Part shown: in pieces, positions 1 through 8,125 of the stretch
How positions within the stretch are numbered: position 1 is the stretch's first letter
How the letters are laid out: the number at the start of each line of letters is the position of its first letter
DNA from: Pseudoalteromonas sp. MEBiC 03607
Lineage (GTDB): Bacteria > Pseudomonadota > Gammaproteobacteria > Enterobacterales > Alteromonadaceae
DNA: 64,000 nt
Assembly: GCF_004792295.1 (NCBI RefSeq)
Contig: NZ_SRRY01000001.1
Span: 2,859,501-2,923,500 of the forward strand
Direction: 5' to 3'
The notes under the pieces: model-generated
What the model was told of the DNA's origin: nothing
Databases searched by the model: none
What the model saw: only the letters and a program-made list of their open reading frames with translations
Made by a program: the position numbers and the translations under genes

Positions 1-173
1 TTACTTATTGTGGACTGGATATGCACGAGAATTGTTTGAAATTCTACGAAAATCAACGCCCAGTGATGACGCCTAGTTCAGAGCAAGTGAGACAACCGAT
101 CTATAAGGATGCATTAACCCAGTGGACTCACTACCAAGAACACTTAGCGCCCCTGCTAAAAATGCTAGACTAA
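1..173 (+). CDS. Sulfotransferase family protein, C-terminal end (partial)
   Basis: The reading frame beginning at base 3 runs open from the window edge to a TAA at 171-173, so only the last 56 residues of a longer protein are present. The tail contains a NCLKFYENQ stretch followed by VRQPIY and a terminal HYQEHLAPLL segment. This pattern is typical of the C-terminus of PAPS-dependent sulfotransferases, often TPR-sulfotransferase fusions, where the VRQPIY region lies near the nucleotide site. The start, the domain order and any TPR repeats lie outside the window. The identification rests on this short tail only. Confidence 0.6.
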   Translation, partial: TYCGLDMHENCLKFYENQRPVMTPSSEQVRQPIYKDALTQWTHYQEHLAPLLKMLD

Positions 174-224
174 ATTAAAGTAACAAGTCGCTTGTAGTTG
201 CCCAGTTAAATCTCTAAAATTCAT

Positions 225-244
225 TACTGTAATTATATACATAC
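225..244 (+). promoter_or_regulatory. LexA-like SOS box upstream of dinG
   Basis: The 20-mer starting TACTGTAATTATATACATAC matches the LexA consensus TACTGTATATATATACAGTA at 15 of 20 positions. The left CTGT half is intact; the right half has CAT instead of CAG. It ends 16 bases before the dinG start codon, the place expected for an operator. dinG is a LexA-regulated gene in E. coli, so the site is plausible, but the second half-site is degenerate. Confidence 0.45.
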
Positions 245-260
245 TTTAGGTTATCTGGGC

Positions 261-2336
261 ATGCTTTCTGACTCTTTAAAAAAAACAATTCGGCAAATTC
301 ATAAGCATGTTGCTGATAACCTCACCGATTACCGCCCTAGAAGTAGTCAAAACTATTTAGTTGCCGAAATAGCAAAAACGCTGGCTGGCGAGTACCACAA
401 AAGCCAACGCATCTGTGTTATTGAAGCTGGTACAGGAACCGGCAAGTCGCTGGCTTATTGTTTAGGTGCATTGCCTTTGGCGATGGCCAAAAAAAAGAAA
501 TTAGTGATTTCGACGGCAACCGTTGCCCTACAAGAGCAGTTAATCAATAAAGAACTGCCGTTTTTTAAAGAACACTCTGGCCTTGATATTAAGTTTGATT
601 TAGTGAAAGGCCGACAGCGCTATATATGTGCGCAAAAACTCAGTGCGGCAGTAAATGGCGACAGCCAAACGCAAATGGAGTTTATGCCGACCCTATCATC
701 GCCGCTCTCTGATATGGAAACCAAATGCTTAAAGCAACTTTATGATGCTTACTCAAAAAAGCAATGGCAAGGTGATCGCGATAGTTGGGCTGATACTATC
801 CCCGATAAAGTTTGGAATTTAATAGCCTGCGATAAGCACTCATGCCAACGACAAATGCGTGCTCATCAGCTGTGCCCTTTTCATATGGCGCGTCAGCGTC
901 TTATGCAAATGGATGTGTTGGTGATCAACCATTCTTTACTGCTGGCTGATCTAGACCTCGGTGGTGGTAAGATTCTTCCTGAGCCTGACGATACTATTTA
1001 CGTAATTGACGAAGCGCACCATTTAGCTCACATCACCCGAGACTTCTCATCTGCAGCAGCAACAATCAAAGGCACCATAGATTGGCTCGACAAGCTTGTT
1101 AAATTTGCTGGCAAAATGGCAAATGTATTAGTAGGACAAAAAGCAATTGGGCAAAATTTTAAGCTCAGTGACAGTATCAATGATGCTGCAAAAAACTTAA
1201 AAGTCGTACGTGATATTCTTGATAATGCGGATTTTAACTACAACAGTGATGATACCTATCGTTTTGAGCACGGTGAGATCCCTGCATCTTTACATGCTAA
1301 AGCTAAAGATATCAGCGATGCCACTCTTGATGCTCTAAGAGCACTAAACAAAATGCACGATACCTTAGTACAAGACGTAAGCGATGGCGATATAAAACCT
1401 TATGTAGCTGATCCTATCTTGGCTGAAAGTGGTCATTACATTAACCGTCTAGAGTTATTAAACAAGCTGTGGTTTAGTTATGCAACAAAAGGCGAAGGTA
1501 TTCCCCATGCTCGATGGATCAAACGCCTAGAGTATAAGAACCATCACGACCACTTACTCAGTGATTGCCCTATTGAGGTTGGCTATTACTTAAAAGATAA
1601 ATTATGGAATCAATGTGCTGGTGCTGTGCTTTGTTCAGCTACTTTAACTGCACTTGGCTCATTTGATCATTTTGCTTATGAATGCGGCCTTGCCAAAGAA
1701 GAAGGCGTCAAATACATCAAAGTTCCCTCGCCGTTTGATTATCCTAAACAAGCAACACTGCATATTCCTGCAAGCCACATCGAGCCAACAGATAAAGCCT
1801 TTAGTGATCACTTGGCTGAACAATTACCTAAGTTTCTTGATGATAAAAAAGCTAATTTAGTCTTGTTTGCTTCTTATTGGCAGATGGATCACGTAGTAAA
1901 AGCACTGCGCAGCAAAGGAATTGACGTATTAGTTCAGGGTGAAATGTCTCGAGAAGCATTATTGAAACAGCATAAAGCGAATGTTGACTTAGGTCGCGCA
2001 AGCTACTTATTTGGCACACAAAGCCTATCAGAAGGTCTAGATTTACCGGGTAAATACTTAGAAAATCTCGTCATTACAAAGATTCCGTTCGCGGTGCCTA
2101 CCTCACCAATAGAAGAAGCGCAGGCTGAATTTGTGCAAAGTAAGGGGGGGAATCCATTTTTGTCTATTACTGTACCTGATGCAGCAAAGAAATTAGTACA
2201 GAGCTGTGGTAGACTACTTCGAAAAGAGAATGATCAAGGACGAATTATTATTCTTGATCGCCGTTTAGTGACCAAACGATATGGCAAAGCCATGCTCGAT
2301 ACCTTGCCACCCTTTAAAAGACAAATTGATTATTAA
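261..2336 (+). CDS. dinG: ATP-dependent DNA helicase DinG
   Basis: This is a superfamily 2 (XPD-like) iron-sulfur helicase that unwinds DNA 5' to 3', including D-loops, R-loops and G-quadruplexes, during repair and replication-transcription conflict. The 691 residues carry Walker A EAGTGTGKS (about 55-63), a DEAH box (250-253) and motif VI-like QSCGRLLR near the C-terminus. Cys123, Cys190, Cys195 and Cys205 are spaced as the four ligands of the 4Fe-4S cluster of E. coli DinG. The length is close to the E. coli protein (716). It heads a run of same-strand genes; its TAA overlaps the next ATG by one base. A LexA-like box upstream suggests SOS control. Confidence 0.95.
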   Translation: MLSDSLKKTIRQIHKHVADNLTDYRPRSSQNYLVAEIAKTLAGEYHKSQRICVIEAGTGTGKSLAYCLGALPLAMAKKKKLVISTATVALQEQLINKELPFFKEHSGLDIKFDLVKGRQRYICAQKLSAAVNGDSQTQMEFMPTLSSPLSDMETKCLKQLYDAYSKKQWQGDRDSWADTIPDKVWNLIACDKHSCQRQMRAHQLCPFHMARQRLMQMDVLVINHSLLLADLDLGGGKILPEPDDTIYVIDEAHHLAHITRDFSSAAATIKGTIDWLDKLVKFAGKMANVLVGQKAIGQNFKLSDSINDAAKNLKVVRDILDNADFNYNSDDTYRFEHGEIPASLHAKAKDISDATLDALRALNKMHDTLVQDVSDGDIKPYVADPILAESGHYINRLELLNKLWFSYATKGEGIPHARWIKRLEYKNHHDHLLSDCPIEVGYYLKDKLWNQCAGAVLCSATLTALGSFDHFAYECGLAKEEGVKYIKVPSPFDYPKQATLHIPASHIEPTDKAFSDHLAEQLPKFLDDKKANLVLFASYWQMDHVVKALRSKGIDVLVQGEMSREALLKQHKANVDLGRASYLFGTQSLSEGLDLPGKYLENLVITKIPFAVPTSPIEEAQAEFVQSKGGNPFLSITVPDAAKKLVQSCGRLLRKENDQGRIIILDRRLVTKRYGKAMLDTLPPFKRQIDY

Positions 2337-3112
2337 TGTTTGAATTAGCTTTAGATCCAACAACATGGGCACTCCTTTGCGCAGTAGCGCTGGCTGCAGG
2401 CTTTATTGATGCCATTGCTGGCGGTGGCGGCATGCTAACTGTACCAGCCTTATTGACAGCCGGTTTACCACCGCATCTCACTCTAGGGACCAATAAACTT
2501 GCAGCCAGTTTTGGCTCATTAACTGCAAGTGTGACATATTTTCGAAAAAAGTTATTTAACCCCCGGTTTTGGGCTGCGTCTATTTTAGCAACTGCCATAG
2601 GGGCACTTGTAGGTACATTAGTTGTAGATTACTTGAGTATTGAGTTTTTAAATAAATTACTACCGGTGGTGATTATTTTAGTTGCTTGTTACAGTCTCTT
2701 TGGCAGTTTAAGTACGACTGAGCATAACGAATTGCCTGAGCTTGATGGCAAAACCAAAATTAAACAATGGCTACAAGGGCTGGGCCTTGGTTTTTTTGAT
2801 GGTTTAGCAGGCCCTGGGACTGGCACCTTTTGGACTGCCTCAAATAGCCTATTATATAAGATGAGCTTATTGCTAAATTGTGGGCTTGCTCGCTCAATGA
2901 ACTTTGTTTCGAACTTTATTTCATTGATCACCTTTGTTGCGCTGGGCCATGTGAACTTTTTGCTTGGTATAACAATGGGCTTTTTCTTGATGTTAGGTGC
3001 CTGGTTAGGTGCGCATTCAGCAATTAAATTTGGTAGTAAAATGATCCGCCCAGTATTTAATACTGTGGTTATAGTGTTAGCATTAAAGTTAATCTATGAG
3101 GCTTATTTGTAA
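2336..3112 (+). CDS. TauE/SafE (TSUP) family membrane permease, YfcA-like
   Basis: This 258-residue integral membrane protein has about eight hydrophobic segments and the family signature near residues 20-50 (DAIAGGGGMLTVPALL, then GTNKLAASFGS). TSUP proteins export or import sulfur-containing or organic anions; the substrate here cannot be told. A second half-repeat begins around FFDGLAGPGTGTFW (about 154-167), as expected for the duplicated fold. The start codon overlaps the dinG stop (TAATG) and the next ATG follows its stop directly, so it is translated within the dinG operon. It closely resembles E. coli YfcA in layout. Confidence 0.88.
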   Translation: MFELALDPTTWALLCAVALAAGFIDAIAGGGGMLTVPALLTAGLPPHLTLGTNKLAASFGSLTASVTYFRKKLFNPRFWAASILATAIGALVGTLVVDYLSIEFLNKLLPVVIILVACYSLFGSLSTTEHNELPELDGKTKIKQWLQGLGLGFFDGLAGPGTGTFWTASNSLLYKMSLLLNCGLARSMNFVSNFISLITFVALGHVNFLLGITMGFFLMLGAWLGAHSAIKFGSKMIRPVFNTVVIVLALKLIYEAYL

Positions 3113-3721
3113 ATGCATTCTCCTGCTTTTGACAAACTATGCGAGCAAATATCTAGGCTTAAACATCAAGCAAGCCAATTTGATAACGGCAACCTATTTG
3201 CTAAAAATCGCTACATGCAGGCACAACCAAGTTTGTTTGATAAGGCGGTATTTGCAACTAAAAGTATGAAACTTGCAGATTATGTAGCTGAAATAGAAGA
3301 AGAGTTAGCTAACCTGCCCCCAGCAGAACATCGCCATGCTTATCAATATGCTTTAGAGCGAATTGCACAGCAAGTTCAGGCTGTTTTTAATGTTATTAAA
3401 TCAACACCTGTGTGGGCAAAAGAGAACAAATACAGTTTTAAACCCAAGAGCAAGCCACAAATATATAAACAAGCAGTTAAAAAGATCATGCAGTCTTCAC
3501 ATGAACTTTACGATGAGCTCAAGCAAAACCATGAGTTTGAGCGCCGCTTAGTTTTAATGATTGAAGAAAGAAAGCTTAAACTTGATGCAGCTAGCCCAGC
3601 AAAGGCCACTGAAATAAATAAAGAGATCTTAGCTTTACACGCTCGCTTGGGTCGCTGTCGAAAAGCAATTTCAGCCACAGAAGATAAAATTCAACAAGTA
3701 GAAAAACAGCAGCTGAGATAA
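3113..3721 (+). CDS. priC: Primosomal replication protein PriC (N'')
   Basis: This 202-residue basic, mostly helical protein has the PriC layout: an N-terminal helical bundle with many Arg/Lys residues and a C-terminal coiled-coil-like helix (EERKLKLD ... KATEINKEILALHARLGRCRKAI). PriC loads DnaB at abandoned forks with gaps, as the PriA-independent restart route. E. coli PriC is about 175 residues, so this one is slightly long. The start directly abuts the upstream stop. A few genes downstream lies rsmS (ybaM), which is the direct neighbour of priC in E. coli, supporting the assignment. Confidence 0.8.
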   Translation: MHSPAFDKLCEQISRLKHQASQFDNGNLFAKNRYMQAQPSLFDKAVFATKSMKLADYVAEIEEELANLPPAEHRHAYQYALERIAQQVQAVFNVIKSTPVWAKENKYSFKPKSKPQIYKQAVKKIMQSSHELYDELKQNHEFERRLVLMIEERKLKLDAASPAKATEINKEILALHARLGRCRKAISATEDKIQQVEKQQLR

Positions 3722-4611
3722 TGTTTTACTACCACCCAAGTTATTCAGCGTTAGCTTTACCCGAGCGTCACCGCTTTCCGATTGAAAAATATCGCATGTT
3801 AAGGCAGCTTGTTAGCGACTTTATTGATGAGCAGCACTTCATTACCCCACAAAAAGCTACTCGCGCGCAGCTTGCTCTATGCCATGACCCTGATTATGTC
3901 GACGCTTTTTTGACAGGTAGCCTTGACAGCAAAGCGATAAAAAAAATGGGTTTTCCTTGGTCTGAAGCCTTAGTCGAACGAACACTTTATTCTGTCGGTG
4001 CAAGTATTCAAGGTGCTGAATTTGCACTACAACAAGGTGCTGCATTTAACTTGAGTGGCGGTTATCACCATGCTTTTACGGGCTATGGTAGTGGTTTTTG
4101 TATTTTTAATGACTTAGCAATAGCCGCAGCACACTTAATTGAGAGCGAACAAGCCGATACCGTATTAATCTTTGACTGTGACGTTCACCAAGGTGATGGC
4201 ACAGCCGAAGTAACACAAGCACACCCTCAAATAATTAGCTGCTCTATTCATTGCCAGCAAAACTTTCCGCGTATCAAGCAGCAATCAAATTACGACTTTG
4301 CTTTAGAGCATGGCACCTCAGATGCTGAATACCTTGAGACAGTAAATCAAGCATTAGCCTTAACAATTAGACTCCACCAGCCTGATATCATTTTGTATAA
4401 CGCCGGCGCAGATATCGCAACGGATGATGAGTTAGGACACTTTCAAGTCAGTTTAGAGGGCGTGTATCAACGTGACCATTTAGTATTAAGCCAAGCAAAG
4501 GAAGCAAAAATCCCACTCTTTGCGGCCATGGGCGGTGGCTATCAACGAAATGTAAGCCGTTTGGTTGATGTTCATGGTCAGCTTTTTAGAGCCGCTGTCG
4601 ATTTATTCTAA
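3721..4611 (+). CDS. Histone deacetylase-like zinc hydrolase
   Basis: This 296-residue protein is of the HDAC/acetoin-utilisation (AcuC/HdaH) superfamily, zinc-dependent amidohydrolases that remove acyl groups from lysines, polyamines or related amines. Visible landmarks are the tandem catalytic histidines in GGYHHAF (about 116-117), the zinc ligands in FDCDVHQGDGT (Asp154 and His156), and NAGADI followed by a second Asp near 230. GGGY near the C-terminus matches the GGGYxR-like active-site tyrosine motif. Its ATG overlaps the priC stop by one base, so it sits in the same transcript. The substrate is unknown; nothing ties it directly to priC. Confidence 0.9.
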   Translation: MFYYHPSYSALALPERHRFPIEKYRMLRQLVSDFIDEQHFITPQKATRAQLALCHDPDYVDAFLTGSLDSKAIKKMGFPWSEALVERTLYSVGASIQGAEFALQQGAAFNLSGGYHHAFTGYGSGFCIFNDLAIAAAHLIESEQADTVLIFDCDVHQGDGTAEVTQAHPQIISCSIHCQQNFPRIKQQSNYDFALEHGTSDAEYLETVNQALALTIRLHQPDIILYNAGADIATDDELGHFQVSLEGVYQRDHLVLSQAKEAKIPLFAAMGGGYQRNVSRLVDVHGQLFRAAVDLF

Positions 4612-4658
4612 GGCTTGGTATACACTTAAATATGACTTTTCTACTAGGTTGTTGGTAT

Positions 4659-4937
4659 ATGAAATTGCATGATGACATCCACAATTACTATGAAAAACTT
4701 GTTATTGAAGATATCGCTAAGCGCAAGTTAGATTCGTTGTATAATGATGATATTATGGCGGATTTATGCTGTACCGTACTTAATCAATTACCTGCTCGCT
4801 ATATTCGCTATGACGTTGATATGGAATTTTATTTACCACAAACAGAGCGAATAAAAATGGAGCAACGCGTACAAACAGCTATCGATGTAGCCATCAGCCA
4901 AGTTGCGAAAAAAAAGGAATTACAGAATGAGCAGTGA
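4659..4937 (+). CDS. ComFB-family small protein
   Basis: The 92-residue protein begins [15 protein letters not shown], the usual N-terminus of the late-competence ComFB family, and contains [20 protein letters not shown], a conserved LNxLPxxY block. An ATG 27 bases upstream is in frame but adds an atypical hydrophobic extension, so the start at 4659 is preferred. Some ComFB homologues bind cyclic dinucleotides (cyanobacterial CdgR/ComFB binds c-di-GMP or c-di-AMP); whether this one does is unknown. Its end overlaps rsmS by 11 bases. Confidence 0.75.
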   Translation: MKLHDDIHNYYEKLVIEDIAKRKLDSLYNDDIMADLCCTVLNQLPARYIRYDVDMEFYLPQTERIKMEQRVQTAIDVAISQVAKKKELQNEQ

Positions 4938-5085
4938 CTTAGAAAATGCTCCTGACTACATAAAAATCGCTGTTGATCTCATTATGCTCTTAGAGCAAAA
5001 CGATGTGCCTGCCGAAGACGTTTTAGCAGCATTAGAAATCGTTAAATCTGACTTCGAAAAAAAACTTCCACAATCAACTGATTAA
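4927..5085 (+). CDS. rsmS: RsmS (YbaM) small regulatory protein
   Basis: The 52-residue protein reads [20 protein letters not shown] at its N-terminus and matches E. coli YbaM/RsmS almost throughout (LENAPDxxKxAVDLIxLLE, then ALxIVKxDFEKKL). RsmS was described in Pectobacterium/Serratia work as a pleiotropic regulator acting on the Rsm/Csr pathway; the biochemical activity is unclear. The start is fixed by an AAGGA at about 4914-4918. It overlaps the ComFB-like gene, so translation is probably coupled. In E. coli it directly follows priC; here two genes lie between. Confidence 0.88.
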   Translation: MSSDLENAPDYIKIAVDLIMLLEQNDVPAEDVLAALEIVKSDFEKKLPQSTD

Positions 5086-5157
5086 TAGTCCGAAAATGGC
5101 GAGTATTGGGGCATAAATTTGTTATGCTCAGGTTTTAAAAATTAAGAATGTAAAACC

Positions 5158-6045
5158 ATGTCATTGCCAAGTTTATTACGCCTATTCATCCTTGCTGCTA
5201 TTTGGGGCGCATCCTTCTTATTTATGCGCATGGCAGCTAATAGCTTAGGCCCTGCGGTATTAATTGAGCTAAGAGTCGGCTTTGCAGCAATAACACTGTT
5301 TATTTTTGCGCTGTACTTACGCAAGAAACTGGCTTTCGCGACTCACAAAAAGCATTTTTTCATTATTGGTGCGCTTAATTCCGCCATTCCCTTTTTATTG
5401 TTTGCTTATGCAGCACAAACAATTAACGCTTCAACCTTATCAATATTAAACTCAACAACCCCAATTTGGGGTGCCATCGTCGGTATTATTTGGAGCAAAA
5501 CTAAACCCACTAAAAGTATGCTGCTTGGCTTGCTGTTAGGTTTAACGGGCGTGGCCATTTTAGTAGGGCAAAATAGTCTCACTATCGACAGCCAAGCCAT
5601 CACGGCAATTGTTGCTGCACTGTGTGCTTCACTCAGTTATGCCATCGCATCCCATTACACCAAACATGCACCAAAGTTGTCTGCTTTTGATAACGCGCAT
5701 GGCAGTATGTGGGCGGCAAGTATCATGGTACTCCCGCTTATTTTTATTATTCCTGCCAGAGAAATGCCAAGTAACGAAGTTATGCTTGGTGTAGTGGCAC
5801 TCGGTGTGCTGTGTACTGCTGTAGCATATATCCTGTTTTTCCGTTTGATTGATGATATTGGCCCAACCTCAGCACTGACTGTTACCTTTTTGATTCCACT
5901 ATTTGGCATAATATGGGGTAATCTAATTTTAGATGAACAAATTGGGCCGAATACCTTATTTGGCGCACAGTGTGTTATAGCAGGCACCATGCTGGTCACT
6001 GGCTTTATCCGTATCAAGCCGTTTTTAAAACGAAACACCTTGTAA
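5158..6045 (+). CDS. EamA/DMT-family inner-membrane transporter
   Basis: This 295-residue protein has ten predicted hydrophobic segments in two EamA halves (about 1-135 and 145-285). The first half opens with the typical LAAIWGASFLFMRMA motif and an ELRVGFA turn. Such drug/metabolite transporters usually export amino acids or other small metabolites; the substrate cannot be inferred. It is separated from rsmS by 72 bases and is followed by a repeat-like element, so it may be its own transcript. Confidence 0.88.
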   Translation: MSLPSLLRLFILAAIWGASFLFMRMAANSLGPAVLIELRVGFAAITLFIFALYLRKKLAFATHKKHFFIIGALNSAIPFLLFAYAAQTINASTLSILNSTTPIWGAIVGIIWSKTKPTKSMLLGLLLGLTGVAILVGQNSLTIDSQAITAIVAALCASLSYAIASHYTKHAPKLSAFDNAHGSMWAASIMVLPLIFIIPAREMPSNEVMLGVVALGVLCTAVAYILFFRLIDDIGPTSALTVTFLIPLFGIIWGNLILDEQIGPNTLFGAQCVIAGTMLVTGFIRIKPFLKRNTL

Positions 6046-6087
6046 CAGAATGCAAATTGCATTTTTAAATACAATCTATACTCTATT

Positions 6088-6249
6088 ATACCAATTCGCT
6101 TAATTAAGTAGTCTATTTTGAGGCAATAAAACCTCGTTGATAACAAGGCAAAAATTTCGTTATTTAGTTGTTCTAAATGAGAAATTTTTAACGCAGTTAG
6201 CGACAGGTTTAATCACTCAAAATGATTAAGTATTATAGTGAATTGGTAT
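6088..6249. repeat. MITE-like intergenic inverted-repeat element, 162 bp
   Basis: The element is bounded by ATACCAATTC (6088-6097) and its exact inverse GAATTGGTAT (6240-6249). Inside it a long imperfect hairpin is centred at about 6167 (GCAAAAATTTCGTTATTTAG facing CTAAATGAGAAATTTTTAAC). It has no coding potential and separates two genes. I recall similar sequences as multi-copy intergenic repeats in Pseudoalteromonas, but only one copy is present here and copy number was not checked. Confidence 0.6.
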
Positions 6250-6276
6250 TGGGTACTAAAAAGGAAGGAGAAGTGT

Positions 6277-6519
6277 ATGTCAGGTACTACCATGGTGGTG
6301 TTAATTGTGCTGATATCTGTGGGATCTGGGGTGATTTATGATATGTATAAAAAGCATCTCGAATTCAAATCACGCACCTTAAAAAATTCAAAAGAAGCGA
6401 ACGAGCATGTAGCAGAAGTGACAAAAGAGCTGCAAGAGTTAAGAGAGCGTGTGCAAACGCTCGAAGCCATTGTCACCGATTCAAGCTACAACGTAAAACA
6501 AGAGATTAATAAACTTTAA
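6277..6519 (+). CDS. PspB-like small membrane protein
   Basis: The 80-residue protein starts at the ATG at 6277, which follows a strong AAGGAAGGAG Shine-Dalgarno sequence at 6261-6270; an upstream in-frame start lies inside the repeat element and is disfavoured. It has one N-terminal membrane segment (about 5-22) and a C-terminal charged coiled coil with ELRERVQTLEAIVTD, closely resembling the ERIQALESIL region of phage-shock protein B. PspB with PspC senses envelope stress and binds PspA. No pspA or pspC is next to it, so the role is inferred from the family only. Confidence 0.6.
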   Translation: MSGTTMVVLIVLISVGSGVIYDMYKKHLEFKSRTLKNSKEANEHVAEVTKELQELRERVQTLEAIVTDSSYNVKQEINKL

Positions 6520-6534
6520 TTAAGTTAGCTCTAA

Positions 6535-7191
6535 TTAAGATAATAATGCACTGTATTGTTCAAGCACTGGCTGATAATAATCGGCGTCTTGATTTAACAT
6601 GCGTTGGTAATGAGCACATAACTGCTTTAAATAAGCTTGGTGCTCTTTGCTTGTTAGTTGCCACATTTGCTGCCCAATGCGGGTGATGAGCTGCGATGAT
6701 GACGCACTCATTACGATGATTTCGTAAAAGCGTTTATTTTCACAAACCAACTGCTCAGACACGAGCCCTAATTGTAGTGTTTGTAAATAACTGCGAACGT
6801 GATAACTGTGATGTACAGGGCAAACAATAAAGTCGATGTAAGTATTTGGGTTTTGGCTAACAATCTTAGCTAAAAACTGTACTAACAGCTCTCCCCCTAC
6901 TCCTGCAATAATAACTAGGTGGCGTTTTTGTGGGTCTGGTGTAATCGCTGCAACATCTTGGCAATGCACCTGCCAGCGTCCGCGTTGCTCTTCGTTGCAA
7001 AAGCGTTCTAGTTTATCATTTAGTGCCTGCATTAACTCAGGCACTATATCAACGAAATGTATTAACTGTGCTTTATCTTGCTGTAAAAGCTCAATCCCTA
7101 ACAAACCGTGGTCGCAGCAGCAGTCCCAGATTTCGTCATAACCTGAATCAACTACATCAACGATGGCTGATAGTCGTTTACTCAGTGCCAT
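6535..7191 (-). CDS. TrmK-like tRNA (adenine22-N1)-methyltransferase family protein
   Basis: This 218-residue SAM-dependent methyltransferase has the TrmK/YqfN layout: an N-terminal LSKRLSAIVDVV segment, a SAM-binding WDCCCDHGLLGIEL loop (about 22-36), the family IAGVGGELL motif (about 95-103) and a later PVHHSYHVRSYL block. TrmK methylates N1 of A22 in the tRNA D-arm in Gram-positives; gammaproteobacterial members are less studied, so the exact target is unproven. Its ATG overlaps the upstream methyltransferase stop (TAATG), making it the last gene of the MATE-uvrB operon. Confidence 0.75.
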   Translation of the reverse strand: MALSKRLSAIVDVVDSGYDEIWDCCCDHGLLGIELLQQDKAQLIHFVDIVPELMQALNDKLERFCNEEQRGRWQVHCQDVAAITPDPQKRHLVIIAGVGGELLVQFLAKIVSQNPNTYIDFIVCPVHHSYHVRSYLQTLQLGLVSEQLVCENKRFYEIIVMSASSSQLITRIGQQMWQLTSKEHQAYLKQLCAHYQRMLNQDADYYQPVLEQYSALLS

Positions 7192-8123
7192 TAGTTTGCT
7201 GTTTTATAAACTAAAGCTTTTAGACTACGATCACTGTCTACTTCAACAAAGCCATCGGTAGCTGCGAGTCGCTCAACAAAGCTAATTGCCCCTTGCGTAT
7301 GATCGCTAATTAGATCTTTAAACGCCTGCTCTGAAAGCTCAGGACTATTCGCACACAGCAGTAATTGGGTGTGTTCATTTAGTAGCTCGGGTAAACGACG
7401 CAGAATTTTTTGATAATCCTTGGTCAATATAAAGCTGCCTTTTTGAAAGCTAGGTGGATCAACGATGATCAATTCATACGGCGCAGATTTCTTTAGCTTA
7501 CCGAATGACTTTAAAATATCGTGAGGGAAATAACTAACACCTTGCTCAAAACCATTTAACTGATGATTTTGTTTACCCGTTCGAAGCACACCTTTATTCA
7601 TATCCATATTTATAACTTGGTCAGCACCACCTTGCATTGCTGCAACAGAAAAACCACAAGTATATGAAAACAGATTGAGCACTTTTGCGTTTTTACTATT
7701 GGCTTGAACAAACTCTCTGCCACGGCGCATATCAGGGAAAATTCCCGTATTTTGGCGACTCAGTAAATCAACTTTAAACTTAATGCCATTTTCACTTACA
7801 AGGTGTTCTTGTGGTAATTCGCCAAACATTAGCGCATTACGGGTATTAATACCGCTACGTTGCTGGTATACCAATGCAGTAACAAGCTCAGGCGCGTTCT
7901 CTTGCGCCCATTGCCATAGGGTATCTGTTAATTGCGCAAGTGCTTGTTCTTCAATTTCTTCATATGAAACTAAAAAGAGTGCGGGCGGATAAAAATCCAA
8001 ATTAATGTGGCTCAGCTCAGCCACTGAGTGGCCACGGCCATGAAATACACGGCATAATTCATTAGCGGCAAGTGGCGCCTCTGCTAATGCATTTAAAATG
8101 GCAGAAAAATTGTTTGTCATCAT
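7191..8123 (-). CDS. Class I SAM-dependent rRNA methyltransferase, RlmI-like
   Basis: The 310-residue protein carries the RlmI/YccW-type Rossmann core: VLNLFSYTCGFSVAAMQGGA (about 145-164, motif I), VINMDMN (motif II) and IIVDPPSFQKG (about 222-232), the DPPSF catalytic motif of RNA base methyltransferases. The N-terminal PUA domain of full RlmI (about 396 residues) is absent; instead there is a distinct 100-residue leader. RNA, probably 23S rRNA, is the likely substrate, but the position modified is unknown. It starts two bases after the uvrB stop and overlaps the trmK-like gene. Confidence 0.8.
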   Translation of the reverse strand: MMTNNFSAILNALAEAPLAANELCRVFHGRGHSVAELSHINLDFYPPALFLVSYEEIEEQALAQLTDTLWQWAQENAPELVTALVYQQRSGINTRNALMFGELPQEHLVSENGIKFKVDLLSRQNTGIFPDMRRGREFVQANSKNAKVLNLFSYTCGFSVAAMQGGADQVINMDMNKGVLRTGKQNHQLNGFEQGVSYFPHDILKSFGKLKKSAPYELIIVDPPSFQKGSFILTKDYQKILRRLPELLNEHTQLLLCANSPELSEQAFKDLISDHTQGAISFVERLAATDGFVEVDSDRSLKALVYKTAN

Positions 8124-8125
8124 CT

